Of a stretch of 64,000 nt of DNA, positions 1 to 10,400 are shown piece after piece (the first letter of the stretch is position 1; every line of letters starts with the position of its first letter). The notes beneath the pieces were generated by a model. It searched no databases, had not been told where the DNA came from, and worked only from the letters and a program-made list of their open reading frames with translations. Where the stretch lies: positions 124,001 to 188,000 of the forward strand of contig WION01000021.1 of assembly GCA_015039365.1 (NCBI GenBank), given 5' to 3'. Position numbers and translations under genes: made by a program. This stretch comes from Amanita rubescens. Lineage: Eukaryota; Basidiomycota; Agaricomycetes; Agaricales; Amanitaceae.

Positions 1-2
1 TA

Positions 3-3000
3 CTGGGGCTTCCTTGGCTAGAGAAGCATAACCCTGACGTAAATTGGAGAGAAAAGACTCTAGAGTTCCGAGACTCTGAACAGGACAAGATCAAGGCATC
101 ACTTCGGAGCATCTGTCAACAGATTGACAGAATAGCTATGCCTGAACAGGAAGAAGATCTCGTCATCGGATATTTGATGTCACACAAAGGATCACAGACG
201 ACAGATCACGGATGGAACACGCATACATTTGAGGATATAGGAAGCTGGTCAGAAGACGAATACGACCAAGTAACTATCGCACGATATACACCAGCTCAAC
301 AAATGGAACACAAATACCATCAAACAGAGGAGGTTTACATGCTCCCTCCTGAATACTCGGCATGGAAAGACGTATTCGAGAAAAAAGCAAGTGAACGATT
401 CCCAGAAAGCCGATCTTGGGATCACCAGATAGAACTTCGCGATGATTTCATACCAAAAAGAGGAAAAATCTATCCCTTATCTCCGAAACAGCAGAATACA
501 CTGGATGAATGGATTAAAGAACACGTCGAAAAAGGCTATATCAGATCGTCGAAATCACCGCAGGCATCACCTTTCTTCTTTGTAGAAAAGAAAGAAGCAC
601 AAAAATTACGACCCTGCCAAGATTATCGATATTTGAACGAATATACTAAACCAAACGCATATCCACTACCTCTTATTTCCGATCTTATGATCAAACTCAA
701 AGATTCGGAATACTTTACAAAATTGGATATCCGATGGGGATATAATAACGTTCAAATAAAGGAATCTGACAGATGGAAAGCCGCCTTTATCACCAATCGA
801 GGTTTATTTGAACCTAACGTCATGTTCTTTGGATTACGAAATTCACCAGCAACGTTTCAAGCTATGATGGATGATTATTTCAGGGATTTTACAGAAAAAG
901 GATGGCTTGTTATCTACATGGATGACATGCTAATACACGCGCGCACTAAAGAAGAACTCGAGATTCGAACAAAACAAGTACTTGAACGATTACAGAAACA
1001 CGATCTTTACCTCAAGCTTGAAAAGTGTAAATTCGCTGCCCAAGAAGTTGATTTTCTAGGCACCGTCATATCCAAAAATACAATAAAAATGGACCCGATC
1101 AAACTTGCCGGAATCAGGGACTGGCCAACCCCTACTACCGTTAAACAAGTTAGATCCTTTTTAGGATTCGGAAATTACTATCGAAGGTTTATTTTCGGAT
1201 TCGCCCACCTTGCACGACCCCTGCACGACCTAACAAAGAAAAACAAATTATGGACATGGACCGCAGAATGCCAAGTCGCATTTGATCTATTAAAAGAACG
1301 CTTCACATCCGCACCTGTCTTAATGATGCCCGATGTTAACAAACCCTTTATTCTACAAACGGACGCATCAGACCGCGCAATCGGAGCAGTTCTTATGCAA
1401 AAAGATGATAATGGCGACTTACACCCATGTGGATACCTATCCCATGCTTTAACGCCAACTGAAACACGATGGCAAATCTACGACCGAGAGTTATTCGCCA
1501 TTTACTACGCTCTTTATAACGAATGGAGATACCTGCTTGAAGGAGCAGAACACCCTGTCATTATTCATTGCGACCACAAGAACTTACTCTATTATCGAGA
1601 ACCACAACGTCTTACGAACCGCCAAGCACGATGGTGGAACGACCTGTCTCGATTTAATATTAAATTAACCCACGTTCCCGGAGCAAAATTAATAATAGCG
1701 GATGCACTATCCCGCCGACCCGATCATATGACAAAAGACGAACCAGAAGAGTTAATAACGATGCTCCCAAAAGAACTCTTTATTCGCACAATCGCCGAAG
1801 ATCTCCGTAACAGAGCAATAGAAATAACTGTCAAAGACGAATTTGCTCAATCAATCAAGAAATGTCTAAAAGAAAAAGGAACACCACCTTTACGCACAGC
1901 CCTTTCTGATTGGACCCTTGACGATGAATTAATCCTGTACAAAGGGAAATCCTTTATTCCCCCTGATACCGATCTTCGCCGAGATATTATTAGAGATTTT
2001 CATGAATCACCAACAAGCGGACACCCCGGTTTCTTCAAAACACTCGCCTTATTAAAGGAATATTACTGGTGGCCATTAATGTCTAAAATGGTTAAACAGT
2101 TTACTGACGGATGCACGGCATGTCAACAAATGAAATCGAATACACACCCTACTGCCGCACCTCTGATGCCAATCAAGTCTCACGCACACCGACCCTTTCA
2201 ACAAATAACTATGGATTTCATAACCGATTTACCCACAAGTAACGGTTTCGATTCTATCTTTATCGTGGTCGATCAAGGACTTACAAAGGGAGTAATTCTC
2301 ATGCCTTGTAACAAAACTATCACCGCCGACGAAACCGCCGACCTCTATATTCGGAATGTATTCAAAAACTTCGGTTTACCCGACGTCATGATCTCCGATC
2401 GAGGACCACAGTTCGCATCACATGTCTTTAACGGCATAATGGACTCATTAAAAATCAAACACAAAATGAGTACCGCCTTCCATCCACAGACTGATGGACA
2501 AACGGAGCGATATAACGCCGAATTAGAAGCTTATCTCCGAATATTCTGTGCCTATGAACCAGATACTTGGAACAAGATGATACCAATAGCACAATTCGCG
2601 CATAATTCACGCACTCATGAAGCATTGAAACAATCGCCCTTTCAATTGATGTATGGAACATCCCCGGTTGCACTCCCCCTTGTCTCAAATAAGACAAATA
2701 CACCAACCGCCGATAACCGCATCAACTCCTTGTTCCGCGCACGAGAAGAAGCACTCGCCGCACATGATCTAGCACGAACTAAGATGATGGAAAGAACAAC
2801 GAGAAAGACTAAACCATTCAAAGTCAATGACAAAGTATGGTTAGAGTCTAGGAACCTGAAGATTCCTTATCAGAGCAGAAAGCTCGCACCTAAACGAGAA
2901 GGTCCCTTTTCCATCAAAGAAGTCTTAGGACCAGTGACATATCGTCTCACGCTACCAAGACAATGGAAAATTCATAACGTATTCCACGCCGCCTTACTAA

Positions 3001-3242
3001 CGCCGTTCAAAGAAACTTCCTTCCACGGAATAACGGAAACAAGGCCCCCTCCCGATCTGATCGAAGGAGAACAAGAATACGAAGTGGAAGCACTGCTTGC
3101 ACATCGCAAGTTTAGAGGGAAATTACAATTCCTAGTAAAGTGGAAAGGCTATGACACCAGCGAGAACACATGGGAACCAGAAAATAACTTGACGCATATG
3201 GAAGACCTCCTTCTAGAATATAAAAGACGAAGGAAACTCTGA
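3..3242 (+). CDS. Ty3/gypsy chromovirus Pol polyprotein (element 1), 5'-partial
   Basis: The frame is open from base 3, upstream of the first ATG at 138, so the start (protease and Gag) lies outside the window. The conserved motif LGLPWLEKHNP just before RT is readable at 3-35. Domains in order: reverse transcriptase with the catalytic YMDD box at 915-926; RNase H with the TDAS motif near 1370; an H-H-C-C zinc-binding integrase head (HESPTSGHPG ... CTACQQ) near 2000-2140; a DDE integrase core with the D-F-I-T-D and SDRGPQF blocks; and a C-terminal chromodomain (VKWKGYDTSENTWEPENN) ending at 3242. The chromodomain places it among chromoviruses, whose integrases are thought to target chromatin marks. 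There is no internal stop, so this Pol looks recently active. It is followed after 25 nt by another large ORF. Confidence 0.95.
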   Translation: MGLPWLEKHNPDVNWREKTLEFRDSEQDKIKASLRSICQQIDRIAMPEQEEDLVIGYLMSHKGSQTTDHGWNTHTFEDIGSWSEDEYDQVTIARYTPAQQMEHKYHQTEEVYMLPPEYSAWKDVFEKKASERFPESRSWDHQIELRDDFIPKRGKIYPLSPKQQNTLDEWIKEHVEKGYIRSSKSPQASPFFFVEKKEAQKLRPCQDYRYLNEYTKPNAYPLPLISDLMIKLKDSEYFTKLDIRWGYNNVQIKESDRWKAAFITNRGLFEPNVMFFGLRNSPATFQAMMDDYFRDFTEKGWLVIYMDDMLIHARTKEELEIRTKQVLERLQKHDLYLKLEKCKFAAQEVDFLGTVISKNTIKMDPIKLAGIRDWPTPTTVKQVRSFLGFGNYYRRFIFGFAHLARPLHDLTKKNKLWTWTAECQVAFDLLKERFTSAPVLMMPDVNKPFILQTDASDRAIGAVLMQKDDNGDLHPCGYLSHALTPTETRWQIYDRELFAIYYALYNEWRYLLEGAEHPVIIHCDHKNLLYYREPQRLTNRQARWWNDLSRFNIKLTHVPGAKLIIADALSRRPDHMTKDEPEELITMLPKELFIRTIAEDLRNRAIEITVKDEFAQSIKKCLKEKGTPPLRTALSDWTLDDELILYKGKSFIPPDTDLRRDIIRDFHESPTSGHPGFFKTLALLKEYYWWPLMSKMVKQFTDGCTACQQMKSNTHPTAAPLMPIKSHAHRPFQQITMDFITDLPTSNGFDSIFIVVDQGLTKGVILMPCNKTITADETADLYIRNVFKNFGLPDVMISDRGPQFASHVFNGIMDSLKIKHKMSTAFHPQTDGQTERYNAELEAYLRIFCAYEPDTWNKMIPIAQFAHNSRTHEALKQSPFQLMYGTSPVALPLVSNKTNTPTADNRINSLFRAREEALAAHDLARTKMMERTTRKTKPFKVNDKVWLESRNLKIPYQSRKLAPKREGPFSIKEVLGPVTYRLTLPRQWKIHNVFHAALLTPFKETSFHGITETRPPPDLIEGEQEYEVEALLAHRKFRGKLQFLVKWKGYDTSENTWEPENNLTHMEDLLLEYKRRRKL

Positions 3243-3267
3243 AATATCACTCACATACCAAGTTACT

Positions 3268-5001
3268 ATGCAGAATGGAAACGACACCACCGACACCGTT
3301 CAGCATTTCCCCTGGTCCGAATTCTATGCCGGAGACACCACCGACACCCGATTCACCACTTCCACTGAACCCCATCGACCTCGACTCGTTCTCCATACCA
3401 CCGACACCGACGAAGAAGACACTGACCCGAACGACTTCGTTGATGTTCCCCACAGATCTCCCGATCAAACCTCGTCTCAGACGATCCCGATCACTCCCAC
3501 CGAAACCCAGGAAACCCACCACGGAACATCAGAAACTCTGGCTGTACCTGGACGAACTACGGAAGATCGCAATAGCCGACCGATCCCACCTAGAAATGCT
3601 GAAGATATTAGCGTTACCTTACATAGAGAGACGGTACTTGCCGGTCACGCTCCGACTCAACCTCATAACGAATCTATTCGAGGCAACGACCAGAGTCACG
3701 GTACAGATGGGATTAACCGCGATATGGCTGGCCCCATCATACGAACCACCCCCGATCTCTATCTCAGTTATCACGGAATTACTACTTACACCAAGGTTAG
3801 AAACCGCGTCACTCTAATCTGTAACACCGCTAGATTACAGGTCGACATCTTTGACCAAGAAAGGATAGCTCGAGTCTGGCGACTTCTCATGGATTTCCGA
3901 ACCGCCACTACCCTTGCCGGTCAAGCCCGAGATCAGTACAACTATCATTGTGCCGATTTAATCGAAACGTTTGTAAACGTTACGTCACTATACTGGGAAG
4001 ACATTCATCCGAAAGGAGGAAATTTAGATCAACTGGCGATAGATCTATTACGACGACTTCTCACGGCTGATATCGAACGTTACATCATCCTTGCTATAGA
4101 AAGCATTGACGATCAAAGGTTTGGACTAAAGATACAGCCTCACGATCAGAATAACCGCATCGCTGTCAACCATTGGTTTCGCGCTACCGAAGCTACACCC
4201 GACCGACACCGAGCAACTAGATGCATTATGGAGACAGATCGTAAATCAAGAGAAATCTGGTGCCTCACCGGAAAGATCCGAGATCTCTTGTCCAGTATCC
4301 AAGGAGACACAGAATGGACTACGGCCGAATTCGCAGATGGAGTTCCCCTGCATCAACTCACTAGCGACCACATTGCGCAGATCAATAATGCGATCAGTGA
4401 TCTCGATCTTCATCACCGAATCCGTACAACAGGCGATCTCATTGAGGAAGAACCGAAACGAGATAAGAAGGCTCCTCCTCCTCCTCGATCCGCATCACCC
4501 CCAACCACCACCGTTATTCGCCACGGAGTCTGGAATATTCCTGTCCCCACTGATCGACGAAACGACACTCCGCCTTCTCGACGACCTACGACCCGCAGTA
4601 TGACAAATGCCGCCAATCAACGCCCCCACCGTTACAACCGCTGCATTCACTGCCGAGGAAAGCATGCCTCTGAGGATCACCATCTCGCTACTGCAATTCC
4701 TCCTATGTCTACTCTACCTCCACGCGCTCCCACGCGCCGACACGATCCGACGTCCAATCCTTCCACTAAGAAGAAAGGACGTTCTCGAACTACCACAGAT
4801 GCTGTCAATACCTCCGCTTCCACTAGCCGCCGCCCTCATCAGCCGAAGAAGAAGGGAAAGAAGAAGGCACACCACGCGTCACAGTGTCAGGCATGCGTCA
4901 ACGGACGACAGTGCGACGGAGCTGACGACGATGCCTGCGACCTTTACGGCGACTACGGCTATCAGCACGATGACGACGCCATGCACAACATGAACACCTG
5001 A
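3268..5001 (+). CDS. Extra ORF (ORF3) after pol in element 1, CCHH knuckle protein
   Basis: A 577-residue frame starts 25 nt after the pol stop and ends 40 nt before the 3' LTR, so it belongs to the retrotransposon. I do not recognise a known family. From about residue 185 it looks like an ordinary folded protein. Near residue 455 it has a compact C-x2-C-x3-H-x4-H-like motif (CIHCRGKHASEDHH), followed by a Lys/Arg-rich stretch and an Asp/His-rich tail. The same arrangement appears in ORF3 of element 2. The first 170 residues are Thr/Asp/Pro-rich and less convincing. A second frame over the same bases (3275-3817) reads like better protein, so the true N-terminus may come from that frame. Nucleic-acid binding, a second Gag-like role or an env-like position are possible but unproven. 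Confidence 0.6.
   Translation: MQNGNDTTDTVQHFPWSEFYAGDTTDTRFTTSTEPHRPRLVLHTTDTDEEDTDPNDFVDVPHRSPDQTSSQTIPITPTETQETHHGTSETLAVPGRTTEDRNSRPIPPRNAEDISVTLHRETVLAGHAPTQPHNESIRGNDQSHGTDGINRDMAGPIIRTTPDLYLSYHGITTYTKVRNRVTLICNTARLQVDIFDQERIARVWRLLMDFRTATTLAGQARDQYNYHCADLIETFVNVTSLYWEDIHPKGGNLDQLAIDLLRRLLTADIERYIILAIESIDDQRFGLKIQPHDQNNRIAVNHWFRATEATPDRHRATRCIMETDRKSREIWCLTGKIRDLLSSIQGDTEWTTAEFADGVPLHQLTSDHIAQINNAISDLDLHHRIRTTGDLIEEEPKRDKKAPPPPRSASPPTTTVIRHGVWNIPVPTDRRNDTPPSRRPTTRSMTNAANQRPHRYNRCIHCRGKHASEDHHLATAIPPMSTLPPRAPTRRHDPTSNPSTKKKGRSRTTTDAVNTSASTSRRPHQPKKKGKKKAHHASQCQACVNGRQCDGADDDACDLYGDYGYQHDDDAMHNMNT
3275..3817 (+). CDS. Overlapping alternative N-terminal frame of ORF3 (element 1)
   Basis: This 180-codon frame overlaps the first third of ORF3. 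It has a Pro/Thr-rich start (TPPTPFSIS) like the Pro-rich start of ORF3 in element 2. It continues into a plausible helical segment (LDELRKIAIADRSHLEMLK) and then stops. The other frame over the same bases is rich in TTDT-type repeats expected from out-of-frame reading. I infer either a frameshift mutation around 3740-3817 that split one ancestral ORF3, or programmed frame switching. This is not certain. Confidence 0.35.
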   Translation: METTPPTPFSISPGPNSMPETPPTPDSPLPLNPIDLDSFSIPPTPTKKTLTRTTSLMFPTDLPIKPRLRRSRSLPPKPRKPTTEHQKLWLYLDELRKIAIADRSHLEMLKILALPYIERRYLPVTLRLNLITNLFEATTRVTVQMGLTAIWLAPSYEPPPISISVITELLLTPRLETASL

Positions 5002-5041
5002 GCGTTTTGTTGTTGCGGTCAACAACGTAGGGGAGAGCTAG

Positions 5042-5492
5042 TGTTACAACACGGTACGGACTCCCGCATTATGCTTACATGATACGTCGGACATGTTTAT
5101 TTCTTTATGCCTACCTTACTTGTCATCTCCCTTATGCTCGATTCATACGGACAAGCTCGTTTCCTTACTTATACCATCCCTTGTTCCACATATGACGCCG
5201 TCCTTATACTTACTTCCGTACTTACCATTATTCACTAATTAGTACGTCTTATTGTACTTGCTAGTATAAATACCGCATGTATTCTAGAGTCGAACCCTAA
5301 GTTCGACTTAGCTGTTTATTGTCGTCTGGCAATATAACCGTACTCTTAACTCATCTACCACAATCGTCCTCAGATCCTAAGTCAACGTCTTGACTTAGTA
5401 TTGAACTTATAATCTTAACGTTTGACTTAAGACTTGTAATCGTGACTAGAGTTGCTGCTGCAACTTAAGTTGAGATTAACGAGTTCGTAACA
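5042..5492 (+). repeat. 3' LTR of element 1
   Basis: The repeat begins TGTTACAACACGG and ends TTCGTAACA, so its ends are the inverted pair TGTTAC/GTAACA with canonical TG...CA termini, the same ends as the LTR of element 2. A purine-rich tract (AGGGGAGAG, about 5029-5037) lies immediately upstream, as expected for plus-strand priming. A TATA box (TATAAATA) is at 5265-5272. A perfect inverted repeat (AGTCGAAC / GTTCGACT, 5288-5295 and 5301-5308) sits where transcription should start. The partner 5' LTR is off the left edge. Confidence 0.8.
5265..5308 (+). promoter_or_regulatory. LTR core promoter and start-site hairpin (element 1)
   Basis: TATAAATA at 5265-5272 is followed about 25-35 nt later by an 8-bp perfect inverted repeat with a 5-nt loop. 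In element 2 a similar palindrome overlaps the predicted RNA 5' end that pairs with the primer site, so the 5' end here is probably around 5300. This is inference from position and analogy. Confidence 0.45.
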
Positions 5493-7484
5493 AGGTCCAG
5501 TAGTAGTAGTAGTGAAGCGGTTGCCTGGAGGACGAGTATTTGTCCCTCGTCGTCTTCTTTCGATAAGCGGGGAAGGTTCGCCTTGTTCGAGTTGGGCGGA
5601 ATCGATAGTAGTAGCGGGCGAAGCGGTAGAGATTCGTCTTTCAGGGATTTGTTCAAACGGGGTGGGCAGCGATGATTGTGTCATGGCGTCTGGATAAGTG
5701 GGAGGCGGGGTTTCCTCATGCACCGGTTCTCGGCGTATTTCTCGTCGTCGATGGTGTTCGGTAGTGTGATGCGGGGCTCCGCACATGTAACAACCTTGAG
5801 TTCCAGGGATGTCTTCTCCCTCGAAGGCTAGGTTATTCGGTTCGAATGATACCAGTCGTTCGGCTGAGGGATCAGGTCCGTGCAAGTGAAAGATGGTGCG
5901 ACGTGTCGGGTTTTCAAGGATAGGGACATCGCGTCCTTCAATTGTATGTCCTGTTTGAAGTGCGATGACGGCGGCATCTTGGTATTCGTTACTGGCATTG
6001 GGTCTGTTAGGGTTACGATCATGCCTCCACACGAGATTGTTAATCGTCGTTTGTAGTTGTCGTAATATAGTTACGTCCCAACCATCAGGGGTCATCATCG
6101 GGTTGAGTCGGTCACTAAGGGTTCGAATTCGTTCGAACGTGGCATTGACGGGAGTGCGGGGAAATACAGGGCGTCCGTGCATCCAGGCCATGCCGGTGTC
6201 TAAAGCGGGTTGTCGTGTCGGTTGGATGAAATGGTGACGATGTCCGGCGGTGGTAAGACGGGTTGCTTCTTCGAGGTATACGTCTCCTCGTAGATCACAA
6301 AACCAATGAATATTATTCCAGATCATCAAAGTGATCCAGCGGTTGTGTTGCGGTTCTCGGAACCGACGGGTGAGATTAATGATGACGTTGACGAGGGCCA
6401 TCAGATCAGGGCGAACATATCTATTCAAGATGAACAGATAGTTGTTGGCAAAGGTCCAGGACGTGAACAACGTCCAGATTCTGTAAAAGGCTCGTCGTAT
6501 TATCGGATCGACGAAGGAGGGGATGGCGTAATGCGTCAAGATGACGTTTATGGTGGGAATGTCGGGTGCGGGTACGTTAAAGTTGTCGTCATTGACTGAG
6601 GCGTGCTGAAAATAGAACCTAGGAATAGGTCCTTCGGCAGGGAGTCTAGGTACTGGGCTCATTGATCGAGCGTGGGTTTCCCTCATTAAATCCAATGGGG
6701 TGTAAAGGGGTCTTGGCGATGGAGTGTCTTCTGGGAAGACAATAGGGATCGAGATGGGATTAACGAGTCTTTCATTGATCTCATCGTCGGTGATGGCGTT
6801 AGCGGTGACAACATCAAGTTCGGCGGCGACAGCATTAGCAGCAGCAGAGATGGCGGCAGTGGTTGCAGCATTAGTGGCGGCAATGGTCCTTGCTCTTTCA
6901 AGGTAGTTGTTTACGAGTTCTTCGTCGATGGGAGGAATTCCCATAGTAAAGGCGGTGGTGTTAAACATAAGTAGTCCTTCTCGCATGATCCGGATATCTT
7001 CAGGGGTAGTATCGGGATGTGGTCCGCGTGCGTAGGTGATGACCATTTGGTCTCTGGTGGCGAATACTTGAGCTACCATTTCCTGCATCTCAAGTGACAC
7101 AGGAGTATTAGGGGGAATAGCGTTCCCCATATCTGTGACGTTTCGCATTAGTTCTTCTATCGTAGAAGCGTTCGATGATGGGAAGGTATAGGATGAGTCA
7201 GAAGATGAAGAATCTTCATTTCGGGGTACGAATTCCTCGTCAGAAGGAATTATAGGGAACCATTCTGTGCCGATGGATGTATAATGTAACATACAGGTAG
7301 GAGGAGGAATTGGCAATGGCGTGGGCGATTCCTCTCTGGAAGGGGTCGGAGGGATGGTTTCCTCGACGACCGTTGAAGTGGCTGGAGTAGCAGCGGCGGA
7401 TAGGTTATCAATGGGGGAGGACATGGTTTCAAGAACGGCGTTTTCGTGATTTACGAGTAGTGGGGATAATTGCTGTAATTCCAT
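5427..7484 (-). CDS. Extra ORF (ORF3) of element 2, overlapping pol, truncated by element 1
   Basis: A 685-residue frame starts at ATG 7484, overlapping the end of pol (stop at 7429) by about 55 nt in another frame. The N-terminus is Pro/Ser/Thr-rich, the middle has an Ala-rich helix (near residues 210-225), then a hydrophobic Trp/Asn-rich domain (residues about 300-420). Near residue 570 is the knuckle CYMCGAPHHTTEHH, the same spacing as in ORF3 of element 1. It is not a known Gag, Env or protease to my eye. The last 20 or so codons (below 5493) are encoded by the LTR of element 1, so the real C-terminus is missing. Coupling to pol translation by the overlap is possible. Confidence 0.65.
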   Translation of the reverse strand: MELQQLSPLLVNHENAVLETMSSPIDNLSAAATPATSTVVEETIPPTPSREESPTPLPIPPPTCMLHYTSIGTEWFPIIPSDEEFVPRNEDSSSSDSSYTFPSSNASTIEELMRNVTDMGNAIPPNTPVSLEMQEMVAQVFATRDQMVITYARGPHPDTTPEDIRIMREGLLMFNTTAFTMGIPPIDEELVNNYLERARTIAATNAATTAAISAAANAVAAELDVVTANAITDDEINERLVNPISIPIVFPEDTPSPRPLYTPLDLMRETHARSMSPVPRLPAEGPIPRFYFQHASVNDDNFNVPAPDIPTINVILTHYAIPSFVDPIIRRAFYRIWTLFTSWTFANNYLFILNRYVRPDLMALVNVIINLTRRFREPQHNRWITLMIWNNIHWFCDLRGDVYLEEATRLTTAGHRHHFIQPTRQPALDTGMAWMHGRPVFPRTPVNATFERIRTLSDRLNPMMTPDGWDVTILRQLQTTINNLVWRHDRNPNRPNASNEYQDAAVIALQTGHTIEGRDVPILENPTRRTIFHLHGPDPSAERLVSFEPNNLAFEGEDIPGTQGCYMCGAPHHTTEHHRRREIRREPVHEETPPPTYPDAMTQSSLPTPFEQIPERRISTASPATTIDSAQLEQGEPSPLIERRRRGTNTRPPGNRFTTTTTGPCYELVNLNLSCSSNSSHDYKS

Positions 7485-10400
7485 GTTGTTCTTTATATTC
7501 GTTTAAGGTCTCCTCGGAGTGTTCTAAGTTTTCCTCGGTTTCCCATGAATTGTCAGATGTCGGATAACCTTTCCATTTGACTAAAAATTGCCATTGGTTT
7601 CCTTTTCTTCGGTGCGAGACAATCGTCTCGATTTCGTATTCTTCTTTGTTATCTATAAGGTCTGGGGTTGGTCTAGTAAAGTTTGGACCATGTGTTTCGT
7701 TTTCATGATAAGGGGTAAGGAGTGAAACATGAAAAACGGGGTGAATCTTCCATCTTGGGGGAAGTTCAAGTTTAGCGGTGACAGGTCCTAAGATCTTTTC
7801 GATCTTGAACGGTCCTTCTCGTCTAGGCGAGAATTTTCTTATTTGTCCAGTTTTCAGGTTTCGTGAGTCTAGCCATACCAAGTCTCCTTCTTTAAATGCG
7901 GGAGATTTCCCTTTGACACGTTGAGTCATTAGCTGTCTGGCTAATTCGTGTGCGGCGAGAGCTTCGTCTCGTATTTGTGTTAAGACCTTGAAGCGGTCTT
8001 CAGCAGCGGGTACGTTGATTCGCGGGAATGCTGTGGGGATAGCCACAGGCTCTATTCCGAACATGATTTCAAACGGCGTCATCTTGGTAGATTGATGTAT
8101 CCGTTGATTGTGCGCGAATTCTGCTAATGGCAGGTGATCTTTCCACTGTTTTGGATGATCAACGCAGTATAACCGGAGGTAGGTTTCTAGCTCCTGATTG
8201 AGTCGTTCCGATTCTCCGTCAGTTTGTGGGTGAAAGGCGGTCGACTTTCTATGGTTAATTCCGAAGATCTTGCAGATTTCTTCGAAAACTTTAGAGGTAA
8301 ATTGTGGTCCTCTATCAGAGATGAGGGTTGTCGGTAACCCGTATCGTTTATAAACATCGTTAATGTAAGAGTTGGCGGTATCCATAGCGGTAAAAGATTT
8401 TTTGCATGGTATGAATATTACGCCCTTTGTTAAGCCTTGATCGACCACGGTCAAAACAGAATCAAAACCGTCGATAATTGGCAGATCTGTGATGAAGTCC
8501 ATTGAAACTTGTTCGAATGGGCGTGTGGCGTGGGATTTAATAGGCATCAAACCCGGTGTGATCGGATGTGTATTAACCTTCATTTGTTGACATAAGGCAC
8601 AGCCTTCGACCCATTTAGATACGGTCGTTGTCATTCCAGGCCAATAATAGTCGCGGCGGATAAGCTCTAGTGTCTTCAATCGTCCAGGGTGACCCATAAT
8701 TACGGGGTCGTGATGTGACTTGATTATTTCGTTTCGTAATTCTTCGTTTTGAGGAACATAAACGCGTCCTTGATAACGAATGATGTTGTTATCGTTCTTC
8801 CAGTCATTAAACTTTGATCGGAGGGGTAATTTTCCGTGTTTGAGACCGTCGATTACAACTTTAGCAAATTTATCTTGTGGCAATAATTCGGTGATTTTGT
8901 CTGCCCAAGATACATTGATCGCGGCGATTACCATGTCATCAGAGATCATGGTTTGTGGGATTTCTTTTGCTTTTGCCTCTTCTTCGTTAATATGGTCAGG
9001 GCGTCTCGATAAAGCGTCTGCCTGAATAAGTTTTGATCCAGGGACATGTTCTAACTTGATATCGAACTCCGTGATTTCTTGCCACCAGCGTGATTGTCTG
9101 GCGGTCATCTTCTGCGGATGTTTGTAATATGATAAATTCTTATGATCGCAGTGGATCATAATCGTATGTGGGCTTCCTTTAAGAAGGTGTCTCCAGGTTT
9201 CAAACGCTTTCTTTATTGCTAATAACTCGCGATCGTATACTTGATATCTTTGTTCGGTATCGCTTAACCGATGACTGATAAATCCGCATGGGTGCAGTTC
9301 TCCATCAGATCCCCGTTGTTTCAGGACGGCTCCTACCGCCCAGTTTGACGCATCGGTCTCTAATAAAAACGGTTTCGTTGGATCTGGCATAACTAGAACC
9401 GGTTCTTCTAGGAATTTCTCCTTTAACGTGTCAAATGCTTTCTGACATTCTGCATCCCATCGGAAGGGAACTGTTTTCTTCGTAAGTTCCGTGAGCGGAG
9501 CTACTATTTCGGCGTAATTTCCTATAAATTTCCTGTAAAAGTTCGCGAACCCTAGAAATGACCGTATTTGTTTAACAGTTTTCGGTTCGGGCCATTTGCT
9601 GATTCCAGCGAGTTTCACGGGGTCCATCATGATCTTTCCTTCTTTAACGATCATCCCAAGGAATTCGACTTCCTTGGCGACGAATTTACATTTTTCCAGT
9701 TTCAGGAACAGATCGTTTTCTTTCAGCCGTTGCAAGACTTGCTTAGTGCGCTCCCTCGTTTCTTCCTCGTTTGCTCCGTATATCAACATATCGTCAATAT
9801 AGACGACTAGCCATCCTTCGGCTATCATATCACGGAAGTATTCGTTCATCATCGTTTGAAATGTTGACGGCGAATTGCATAATCCAAAGAGCATTACAGT
9901 AGGTTCGAAGAGACCGCGGTTCGTCGTGAACGCGGCTTTCCATTCGTCGCCTTTCTTTATTCGCACATTATTGTAACCCCATCGGAGGTCTAACTTGGAG
10001 AAGTATTTTGCTTTTCTTAGTTTTAATAATAAGTCGGATACTAAAGGAAGGGGATAGGCATTTCGTTTCGTCCAGCTATTGATGTATCGGTAATCTTGGC
10101 AAGGTCTCAATTCTCCTTTTTCTTTCTTTGCAACGTAAAAGAAAGGAGACGCTTGCGGAGATTGTGATGGTCGAATGTAGCCTTTTTTGAGCTGTTCGTC
10201 GACCCATTTATTCATTAGCTGTTCCTCGTGGATTGATAACGGGTAGTTCTTCGCCACTTTAGGTTTAAACCCTTCTTTTAGATCTATCGCATGATCCCAT
10301 TGTCGTGAAATGGGAAATCGTTCTGATGTCTGTTTATCAAAAACTTTTCTCCATTTGTCATATTCAGGGGGTAATTCTACTTTCGTAGATTTATCTTCGT

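Larger units (their letters stand above)
1..5492 (+). mobile_element. LTR retrotransposon, chromovirus (element 1), 5' part off window
   Basis: It contains Pol, ORF3, a polypurine tract and a 3' LTR. Gag, protease, primer site and 5' LTR are outside. Its predicted 5-bp target duplication is AGGTC (5493-5497). Because its LTR adjoins interrupted coding sequence of element 2, it is the younger insertion. Confidence 0.85.

Noticed and set aside
6306..6599. 97-codon plus-strand frame
   Set aside because: Antisense of ORF3 of element 2; no family features.
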